A DNA stretch of 60,324 bases from assembly GCA_036822015.1 (NCBI GenBank), contig DAISIL010000013.1, forward strand, positions 1 to 60,324, in the 5' to 3' direction. The position numbers were made by a program, and so were the translations under genes. This document shows, piece by piece, positions 54,229 through 60,324 of this stretch (within the stretch, counting starts at the first letter, position 1; each line of letters starts with the position of its first letter). The stretch is from DAISIL01 sp036822015 (GTDB lineage: Bacteria; Bacteroidota; Bacteroidia; Cytophagales; Bernardetiaceae). The notes beneath the pieces are model-generated. The model was not told the DNA's origin, did not search any database, and worked only from the letters and a program-made list of their open reading frames with translations.

Positions 54229-55419
54229 ATGTTGTATTACTTAGCCGATTACCTTCAACGCACGTATAATTTGCCAGGGGCATCCTTGTTTCAGTATATT
54301 TCCTTTCGGGCGGGGATGTCGGTCTTGCTTTCGCTGCTTATCAGCATGTTTTTTGGCAAGCATTTGATTCGTTTATTACAAAAAATGCAAGCCAAAGAGA
54401 TCGTTCGCGATCTAGGGCTACGTGGCGAAAACCTCAAAGCCGGCACGCCCACAATGGGTGGTCTGCTGATACTGGCTGCTATCCTATTGCCCACGCTGCT
54501 CTTTGCTAAGCTCCACAACGTGTACATTTTGCTCCTCCTGGGTGCGCTTATCTGGATGGGTGGCATAGGCTTCTTGGATGACTACATCAAGACATTTCGG
54601 AAAAACAAAAAGGGACTTCACGGTAAGTTTAAGGTAGTTGGGCAGGTGGGACTGGGACTAGTGGTGGGATTGGTGATGTACAGCCACGAAAAAATTGTCG
54701 TGCGGGAGTTTGCTAAGGACTTACCGCACGAACAGATAGAAACCCCCTACCGCGACGTGAAATCACTCAAAACAACGATTCCATTTTTTAAGCACAACGA
54801 ACTCAGCTACGACATCTTCGGCGAGGCGTTTTCTCCGCTGGTGTATGTGTTTGTGGTTATTTTTATCATCACGGCAATCTCCAACGGAGCCAATATCACC
54901 GATGGGCTTGACGGACTGGCGGCCGGCACTTCGGCGATCATTGCTCTGGTCTTGGGCATACTGGCCTATGTCTCAGGCAACGTCATTTTTTCGGATTACC
55001 TGGACATCATGTACATCCCCAACAGCGGCGAGCTGATGATCTTTTGTACGGCACTCTTTGGGGCTTGTGTGGGTTTTTTGTGGTACAATGCCTTTCCGGC
55101 ACAGGTGTTTATGGGCGATACGGGGAGCCTGGCCTTGGGGGCGATCATCGCCGTTTTGGCTATCGTGATTCGGAAAGAACTCTTGATTCCGCTCCTGTGC
55201 GGCATTTTTATTATCGAAAACCTTTCGGTCATCATACAAGTCTTCTACTTCAAGTACACCAAAAGAAAATATGGACAGGGGCGGCGCGTTTTTAGGATGG
55301 CTCCCTTGCATCATCACTACCAAAAGCTGGGCATGCACGAGGTCAAGATCGTGGGGCGTTTTCTTATCATGGGGCTGATTTTAGGTATCTTGACCTTAGT
55401 TACGCTCAAAATTCGTTGA
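54229..55419 (+). CDS. mraY: Phospho-N-acetylmuramoyl-pentapeptide-transferase
   Basis: 396 residues, ten-helix membrane enzyme (EC 2.7.8.13) that makes lipid I for peptidoglycan. Family motifs are clear: AGTPTMGG near residue 80, the catalytic DDYIK, NITDGLDGLAAG, MGDTGSLALG and the C-terminal HHHYQKLG. Length is normal for Bacteroidota MraY. It is usually in the division/cell-wall (dcw) cluster with murE, murD and ftsW; here it is isolated, followed three bases later by a DUF4230 gene. Confidence 0.96.
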   Translation: MLYYLADYLQRTYNLPGASLFQYISFRAGMSVLLSLLISMFFGKHLIRLLQKMQAKEIVRDLGLRGENLKAGTPTMGGLLILAAILLPTLLFAKLHNVYILLLLGALIWMGGIGFLDDYIKTFRKNKKGLHGKFKVVGQVGLGLVVGLVMYSHEKIVVREFAKDLPHEQIETPYRDVKSLKTTIPFFKHNELSYDIFGEAFSPLVYVFVVIFIITAISNGANITDGLDGLAAGTSAIIALVLGILAYVSGNVIFSDYLDIMYIPNSGELMIFCTALFGACVGFLWYNAFPAQVFMGDTGSLALGAIIAVLAIVIRKELLIPLLCGIFIIENLSVIIQVFYFKYTKRKYGQGRRVFRMAPLHHHYQKLGMHEVKIVGRFLIMGLILGILTLVTLKIR

Positions 55420-55421
55420 TT

Positions 55422-56012
55422 ATGAAACATCTCTGGCAAACGCTACCCCTTTGGCTGCTCATCATCATTTTGGCTGCCTGGGGCTTGGGGCAATATTTCA
55501 AGGTTTGGGAGCAAGCCGAATTGCCGCCCACCCAAACCCAGACCGTACACGATATGGTATTGGAGGAAATCCAACTCCTGGGCAAACTCGAACTAGTCAA
55601 GTATCGCATCAAAGAAATCGTAGAGCATCGCCAAACCAATCGTCTGCTTCCCGATGCTAAGGTGTTGCTGGTCGTTGTAGGGGAGGTTGTTGGCTGTGTC
55701 GATTTGGCACAGATTCGCAGTGAAGGCATTATATATCAAGGAGATAGCCTTATTGTGCGCTTGCCTGCTCCCGAGATTTGCTACACCAAAATCAATCATC
55801 AAGATTCTTACGTCTATAATACCGAATATACCATCGTGAGCGGCAAGGCCAACATCATGGTCGCCGAAGCCCTCAAGAATGCCGAAACACAAATCGAAGA
55901 AAGCGTGCGGGCAGCCGGCATCCTGGAACAGACACAGGAACAGGGCGAGCGTTTTCTGCGTCCTCTCCTCGAACGCCTGACCAACAAAACCGTTATCCTG
56001 CTTTTTTCGTAG
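55422..56012 (+). CDS. DUF4230 membrane-anchored protein
   Basis: 196 residues from the ATG at 55422, two bases after the mraY stop. One N-terminal transmembrane helix (about 8-24, PLWLLIIILAAWGLGQYF) is followed by an extracytoplasmic domain with GKLELVKYRIKEIVEHRQ, VLLVVVGEVVGCVDL and the segment LIVRLPAPEICYTKIN, then a long helix. This is the DUF4230 pattern. The function is unknown. Its position immediately after mraY suggests co-transcription, perhaps an envelope role, but that is inference only. Confidence 0.8.
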   Translation: MKHLWQTLPLWLLIIILAAWGLGQYFKVWEQAELPPTQTQTVHDMVLEEIQLLGKLELVKYRIKEIVEHRQTNRLLPDAKVLLVVVGEVVGCVDLAQIRSEGIIYQGDSLIVRLPAPEICYTKINHQDSYVYNTEYTIVSGKANIMVAEALKNAETQIEESVRAAGILEQTQEQGERFLRPLLERLTNKTVILLFS

Positions 56013-56057
56013 CTTTGTCTGTACACTAGCACACCCAAGCACTTTTTGTCATTTTTT

Positions 56058-56921
56058 ATGATGCAGCTTCGATTACGCAACGAAACCGATCCTTTGCAGG
56101 CCCTAATCGTGGGTATCGCCCAGGATCGTCCCGCTAACCCACACGGCAACAATCCCAAAATCCTCGAAAACATGCAAAAGGGTAACCTACCTACCGAAGC
56201 CGAACTGGTAGCGGAGGTAAACGGACTAGCCCAACTACTTGCTGATGAAGGCGTTCAGGTCTTACGCCCCGACAACATCCCCAACCAGGACCAGATTTTT
56301 GCCCGCGATATTGGCTTTGTCATCGACGATACTTTTGTACGGGCGGGGATGCGCAAACCCAACCGCCGCATCGAGGTTTCGGGCATCCAGCACCACATTG
56401 AGCAGATGGAGCGGGTCTTGACCCCACCCGAGGGCGTTTTTGTGGAGGGTGGTGATGTGATTCTGCACAATGACTATGTTTTTGTGGGCTTAGGCGAACG
56501 GACAAATGCGGCAGGCGTTCAGTTTTTGAAAGATCATTTTCCACAAAAAGAAATCATCGGCTTGCCTCTCGTTGTTTCGGAGGATCCCTACCAAAATGTT
56601 TTGCATCTTGATTGTGCCTTTCAGCCCGTTGGGGCAGGGCAGGCGATCCTTTATGAAGCGGGTTTTGTGGAAAAACCCCAAGCGATATTGGATATTTTTG
56701 GAGAAAAAAGCCTGATCCGAGTGGGGCAGCCAGAAATGTACGCCATGTATCCCAACGTCTTTTCGGTACGTCCCGATTTGGTCTTGATCGAAGAGCAGTT
56801 TACATGGCTTGCCGATCAACTCCACGCCCACGGCATCCGTACCCGTTCGTTGCCCTACGAAAAAGTATCGCGCTTTGGAGGGCTGTTGCGTTGTTCTACT
56901 TTACCGCTCTTTCGTCAATGA
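56058..56921 (+). CDS. Amidinotransferase/dimethylargininase-family hydrolase
   Basis: 287 residues from the ATG at 56058 (a second ATG follows at 56061). The pentein-fold active site is visible: FARDIGF with Asp, the EGGDV motif, the His of LHLDCAF and the C-terminal nucleophile Cys in LLRCSTLPL. These residues fit guanidino-modifying enzymes such as dimethylarginine dimethylaminohydrolase or related citrulline hydrolases; the substrate cannot be told from the sequence. It overlaps the next gene by four bases (ATGA) and lies 45 bases after the DUF4230 gene. Confidence 0.82.
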   Translation: MMQLRLRNETDPLQALIVGIAQDRPANPHGNNPKILENMQKGNLPTEAELVAEVNGLAQLLADEGVQVLRPDNIPNQDQIFARDIGFVIDDTFVRAGMRKPNRRIEVSGIQHHIEQMERVLTPPEGVFVEGGDVILHNDYVFVGLGERTNAAGVQFLKDHFPQKEIIGLPLVVSEDPYQNVLHLDCAFQPVGAGQAILYEAGFVEKPQAILDIFGEKSLIRVGQPEMYAMYPNVFSVRPDLVLIEEQFTWLADQLHAHGIRTRSLPYEKVSRFGGLLRCSTLPLFRQ

Positions 56922-58270
56922 AAAAACTTCTCCTCCTCGGTGCCGGGCGTTCGGCTAGCATCCTGATCGACTACCTCCTCGAGCATAGCCCGGCGCATCA
57001 ATGGCAGCTCATCGTCGCTGATCGTGAGCAAGCCCTGGCCGAACAAAAAACGCATCAGCATCCCCACGCGACGGCCATTGCCTTCGATGTTCGCAACGAA
57101 GTCCAGGCCAAACGGGAGGTTAAGCGGGCCGATCTGGTGATCTCGATGCTGCCCGTGCAGTTGCATATCGGGATTGCCCGCCTCTGTCTGACCTACGGCA
57201 AGCCTCTGATAACGGCCTCTTATGTCTCCCCCGAGATGCAAGCCCTCGACGCAGAAGCTCGCCGTAAGGGCTTACTTTTTTTGAACGAATGCGGGCTAGA
57301 CCCAGGCATTGACCACCTCTCGGCGATGCAGGTCATCGACGACCTCAAGGCTGCCGATGCCCAGCTGTATCTCTTCAAGTCCTTTGCCGGCGGGCTAGTT
57401 GCTCCTCCCTACGATAACAACCCCTGGCACTACAAGTTTACCTGGAACCCCCGCAATGTCGTCCTGGCAGGGCAAGGAACAGCTTTGTTTCGGGAACAAG
57501 GCATAGAGCGCTATGTACCTTATCACCAAATCTTTAAGTCCACCGAAAACTTTTACATCGAAGAGGTCGGAAGCCTAGAAGGCTACCCCAATCGCAACTC
57601 CCTCACCTACGCTCCCATCTACGGGTTAGAAAACATCCCGACGATTCAGCGCGGGACACTGCGCTATGACGGCTTTTGTGCCGCCTGGGATGCCCTGGTA
57701 CATCTGGGCCTGACCGAAGATCACTACACCATCTCCGATAGTGCCACGCTCTCTTATCGCGACTTCTTCGGGCGGTTTTTGCCCGTCGGCTTCCCCGATG
57801 CCTCAACGGCACTTTGTGCAGCCTTACAGATCACGCCCCAAAGCCCCGTCTTCATGGCCATCGCCTGGCTTGGTCTCCTGGACAGCGAGCAGGTCATCGG
57901 GCTAGAGCAAGCCAGCCCAGCCCAAATCCTTCAACAACTGCTAGAAGAAAAATGGAAACTTGACCCCAACGATAAGGATATGATCGTGATGCAGCATCAG
58001 TTTGGGTACCACTTACGAGGGCGCGACTTCTTGCGGAGCGACTCGTTGGTCGTCTATGGAGAGGATACCCAACGGACGGCCATGGCCAAAACCGTCGGCT
58101 TACCCATAGGTGTAGCCGTGCGGCTGCTCCTGACCGGACAACTGCAAGGGCTTTCGGGCGTAATGCGCCCCGTTATTCCGGAGATTTATCGTCCGATGCT
58201 CAAGGAATTAGCTACCCTGGGGCTTGTCTTTAAGCACCACACCGAAGCACTCCTTCCCGAAAACGTCTAG
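56918..58270 (+). CDS. Saccharopine dehydrogenase-like enzyme
   Basis: 450 residues from the ATG at 56918, which overlaps the preceding stop by four bases; an open frame extends upstream inside the hydrolase gene and is not used. N-terminal dinucleotide-binding fold with LLLLGAGRSASILIDYLLEH, LVISMLPVQLHI, ITASYVSPEM and NECGLDPGIDHLSAM, then the substrate part with NPWHYKFTWNPRNVV. This matches the glutamate-forming saccharopine dehydrogenase/lysine-ketoglutarate reductase family (lysine metabolism). The order hydrolase-dehydrogenase suggests one pathway for amino acid breakdown, not proven. The next gene starts five bases after its stop. Confidence 0.86.
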   Translation: MKKLLLLGAGRSASILIDYLLEHSPAHQWQLIVADREQALAEQKTHQHPHATAIAFDVRNEVQAKREVKRADLVISMLPVQLHIGIARLCLTYGKPLITASYVSPEMQALDAEARRKGLLFLNECGLDPGIDHLSAMQVIDDLKAADAQLYLFKSFAGGLVAPPYDNNPWHYKFTWNPRNVVLAGQGTALFREQGIERYVPYHQIFKSTENFYIEEVGSLEGYPNRNSLTYAPIYGLENIPTIQRGTLRYDGFCAAWDALVHLGLTEDHYTISDSATLSYRDFFGRFLPVGFPDASTALCAALQITPQSPVFMAIAWLGLLDSEQVIGLEQASPAQILQQLLEEKWKLDPNDKDMIVMQHQFGYHLRGRDFLRSDSLVVYGEDTQRTAMAKTVGLPIGVAVRLLLTGQLQGLSGVMRPVIPEIYRPMLKELATLGLVFKHHTEALLPENV

Positions 58271-58275
58271 TACTT

Positions 58276-59634
58276 ATGCCAGCGCCCCTACTCACCCCTG
58301 ACCGGCTACGCCAATTTGAACACGAATGGCGAACGCCCCTGCAAGGTATCCTGGGGGTGCTGGATAGCCTCTCCGTCAAGGGGGAGCATACCCTCTCTCG
58401 GGAGATGCTCGAGGTGATTCAACAATCTGGCTTACAACTCCATGAGCGCATGGGATTTTTCTTGTTGCTCCTGGAGTTGGAATACGACTGCTACGCTACG
58501 CTCCCGCGTCGGGTAAGGGTTACGGAGCTATGGCTTGCCCTCCAGGAAAGCCTCGGGAGGGCGACGGATTTGCGCAGCACTACCCCACCGCTACACCTGC
58601 ACGTATGGGCAGATACCTACAAAATCCAGCAGCTCGTCGCGGCGGTCAGCTATCTGTCCGCGCCTTTGCATACGGGCAGCCAGTTGAGCCACCGCCTCCA
58701 GCCCGAGCGTGAGACTTTTGTCTGGCAACTTTGGTTAAATTTCCAACAAAAGATACCGGCTTTTGTCGGGCAAGTACTGCAACAGGCAGCCCCCTACCTA
58801 GCCTTGCAGTGGGAACTCACCGATCAGGGATGTACTCTTTTGCTTAGTCAGGAACTGCGAGAGGCAAGTCCACCTCAACAGCACCGTAACTCTCGGGCCC
58901 TGGTCGTGGACGATAACCCCACCAACCGCACCCTGGCCCAGGCACTCCTGCAAGCCCTCCAGGTAGAAACCATCACCACCGATGACCCACAGGTAGTCCA
59001 TCAGATGATTGCCCAACAAAACCTCGGCATTATCCTGATGGATATTCAGATGCCCGGACAGGATGGTTACAGCCTAACCCAGGATTTGCGCCGAGCCTTT
59101 GGGGAGCAAGTGCCACCAGTGGTGGCCTTTACTGCCCGATCCCTTGATCCCGAGCGACACCAACTCATGGATGACCTCCTACAAAAGCCTGCCCGAATCA
59201 AGGACTTGATGCAACTCCTCGACCGCTGGCGTATCCCATACCAGCCCCTCAAAGACCAGCACAAAGCCCAGACAGAGACGGCCTACCCTGCCTTCATGGA
59301 CACCCAAACACTCCAACAACTCGAACGCTACGGCGGACCTGATCTGATCCAGGAGAGCCTAAGCGAGTTTATGTCCGAGTCCCAAAAAAACCTACAATAC
59401 GCCTGGTGCGCTCTCCAACAACAAGATACCCATGCCTTGCGGGCCGTTTGTCATATCCTCAAGGGTAGTGCCGGCATCCTGGGTATCCAGACCCTCTCCC
59501 AGATCGCCCAAGAGATGGAACGCAATTTGCGCCAGGATACCCTACCGCGACACATCTACCAAGATTTCTTGAATCTCTGCCAGGCACACCAACAGCTAAA
59601 AACCTGGTGGAGCAATACCTACCAAAACCCATGA
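58276..59634 (+). CDS. Degenerate hybrid kinase with receiver and Hpt domains
   Basis: 452 residues. The N-terminal H-box FEHEWRTPLQGIL (His around residue 15) is intact, but the following ~170 residues lack recognisable N, G1 and G2 ATP-binding boxes, so the kinase domain looks dead or strongly changed. Next comes a receiver domain (about 205-325) with VVDDNPTN, the phospho-acceptor in LMDIQMPGQDG and the Lys of LLQKPARI, then a Hpt domain with HILKGSAG. It may act as a phosphorelay hub phosphorylated by another kinase. It overlaps the following receiver gene (ATGA), a likely partner. Confidence 0.85.
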   Translation: MPAPLLTPDRLRQFEHEWRTPLQGILGVLDSLSVKGEHTLSREMLEVIQQSGLQLHERMGFFLLLLELEYDCYATLPRRVRVTELWLALQESLGRATDLRSTTPPLHLHVWADTYKIQQLVAAVSYLSAPLHTGSQLSHRLQPERETFVWQLWLNFQQKIPAFVGQVLQQAAPYLALQWELTDQGCTLLLSQELREASPPQQHRNSRALVVDDNPTNRTLAQALLQALQVETITTDDPQVVHQMIAQQNLGIILMDIQMPGQDGYSLTQDLRRAFGEQVPPVVAFTARSLDPERHQLMDDLLQKPARIKDLMQLLDRWRIPYQPLKDQHKAQTETAYPAFMDTQTLQQLERYGGPDLIQESLSEFMSESQKNLQYAWCALQQQDTHALRAVCHILKGSAGILGIQTLSQIAQEMERNLRQDTLPRHIYQDFLNLCQAHQQLKTWWSNTYQNP

Positions 59635-60008
59635 AAGCCAAAAAAATCCTCATCGCCGAAGACAGTGCCGTCGTACAAAATATCGTCCGGCGTATCCTCC
59701 AAGCCCAGCAGTTTGAGATCGACACCGCCCGAGACGGACAAGAAGTCTTACAAAAAATTGAAACCAATGACTATGCCGCTATCCTAATGGACATCAACAT
59801 GCCCAAAATGAACGGCTTAGACTGCGCCCAACGCATCCGCGCCCACCAAGACCCCAAACGAGCCAATATCCCCATTATCGCCATCACGGGTAACCCAGAT
59901 AACTACTCCCTCGACGACTTCCAACGCATGGGTATCAACGACCTGGTCGAAAAGCCCATCAATTTTGACCTCCTGACCCAAAAGCTGCTACGCATCTGTA
60001 ATGTTTAA
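59631..60008 (+). CDS. Single-domain response regulator
   Basis: 125 residues, a receiver domain only. It starts at the ATG overlapping the previous stop by four bases. AEDSAVVQN gives the acidic pair, LMDINMPKMNG the phospho-acceptor Asp, IAITG the Thr, and VEKPIN the Lys; all conserved residues are present. Directly after the Hpt-containing hybrid kinase, it is the obvious acceptor of that Hpt phosphate. No DNA-binding domain is present, so the output is through protein interaction. Confidence 0.92.
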   Translation: MKAKKILIAEDSAVVQNIVRRILQAQQFEIDTARDGQEVLQKIETNDYAAILMDINMPKMNGLDCAQRIRAHQDPKRANIPIIAITGNPDNYSLDDFQRMGINDLVEKPINFDLLTQKLLRICNV

Positions 60009-60324
60009 CTTACCACAACTTGTATGTATTTTTTCCAGGAAAAGTACAACATTGCTAGTCCCGCTCTTCGAGTTTTGCAATCTTGAAGCCGTATCATAGC
60101 ATCTCTGATGAACTTTTGAGCTAGAAACAGATTGGAAGTCCTACGATAGAGAGCGTACGAGATAGCAAATCTTGCACAGCAAGGGGGCTTTTCTGCTGTC
60201 ATCTTAACGCCCCTCTTTGACGGGGCGCAGCCCTCAAAGACGGATCGAAGCCACCCTGGCAGAGTTTCCCGCCAGCCTATTTGAAGCGATGCAGTGTCTT
60301 TACGGTTTTCCGTCAAACTTTTCC
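60009..60324. other. Non-coding end region with strong imperfect hairpin
   Basis: No convincing gene is seen in this 316-base stretch. A prominent hairpin at 60214-60240 pairs TCTTTGA (60214-60220) and GGGC (60223-60226) with GCCC (60230-60233) and TCAAAGA (60234-60240), with a two-base bulge and a GCA loop. The left part overlaps an alternative stem, CGCCCC/GGGGCG at 60209-60227. A short ACGG/CCGT hairpin lies at 60302-60313. The region could be a terminator region or a dispersed repeat. Confidence 0.45.

Noticed and set aside
60005..60316. 103-codon minus-strand frame at the right end
   Set aside because: It lacks a family signature, its composition looks like a read-through of non-coding sequence with strong hairpins, and there is no ribosome-binding context that I can support.

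Overview
The window reads as chromosome from a Bacteroidota bacterium, most likely of the Cytophagales/Saprospirales kind. Taxon-typical genes are the giant SprA translocon of the type IX secretion system, a TonB receptor with an N-terminal carboxypeptidase-like domain, a GT3-type glycogen synthase, DUF4230 and TM2 proteins, and several long membrane sensors ending in SpoIIE-type phosphatase domains. Promoter-like TAnnTTTG elements also fit this phylum. I did not run any search, so the genus is unassigned. No tRNA, rRNA, CRISPR array or insertion sequence was seen.

Layout. 0-2.8 kb: an AT-rich minus-strand group of two exported barrel-like proteins (one cut by the window edge) and a lipoprotein. 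3-10 kb: a LolD-like ATPase, a TM2 protein, a UDP-glucuronate 4-epimerase-like enzyme, a nucleoside deoxyribosyltransferase-like enzyme paired with a DUF4231 two-helix membrane protein, glycogen synthase, CoaX and a single-domain response regulator. 10-14 kb: TrmN6, a 70-residue coiled-coil protein, a lipoprotein and RNase R. 14-21.4 kb: two large SpoIIE-phosphatase sensors around a LolC/FtsX-like permease. 21.4-26.7 kb: PhoH, sigma-54, CdsA, a CPBP protease and a membrane-anchored GH24 lysozyme. 26.9-34.3 kb: sprA. 34.5-37.9 kb: a secreted TPR-CHAT protease-like protein followed by a protein made almost only of LLP[HY]A heptads. 37.9-40.1 kb: hutI-hutG. 40.1-48.8 kb: a TPP riboswitch with its TonB receptor, a 1731-residue exported protein and a UbiA-like protein. 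48.7-60.0 kb: a TPR histidine kinase, DnaK, Pgk, MraY, DUF4230, an amidinotransferase-fold hydrolase, a saccharopine dehydrogenase-like enzyme, a degenerate hybrid kinase with Hpt, and a receiver protein.

The strongest second-look items are (1) the heptad-repeat protein at 37297-37896 next to the TPR-CHAT protein, (2) the deoxyribosyltransferase/DUF4231 pair at 5716-6831, which resembles the enzyme-plus-2TM-effector layout of nucleotide-based conflict systems, (3) the TPP riboswitch controlling an outer-membrane receptor, and (4) tail-to-tail coding overlap in six of eight convergent gene pairs. Signalling is over-represented: two SpoIIE phosphatases, two kinases and two stand-alone receivers, plus a detached signalling-helix-like peptide.
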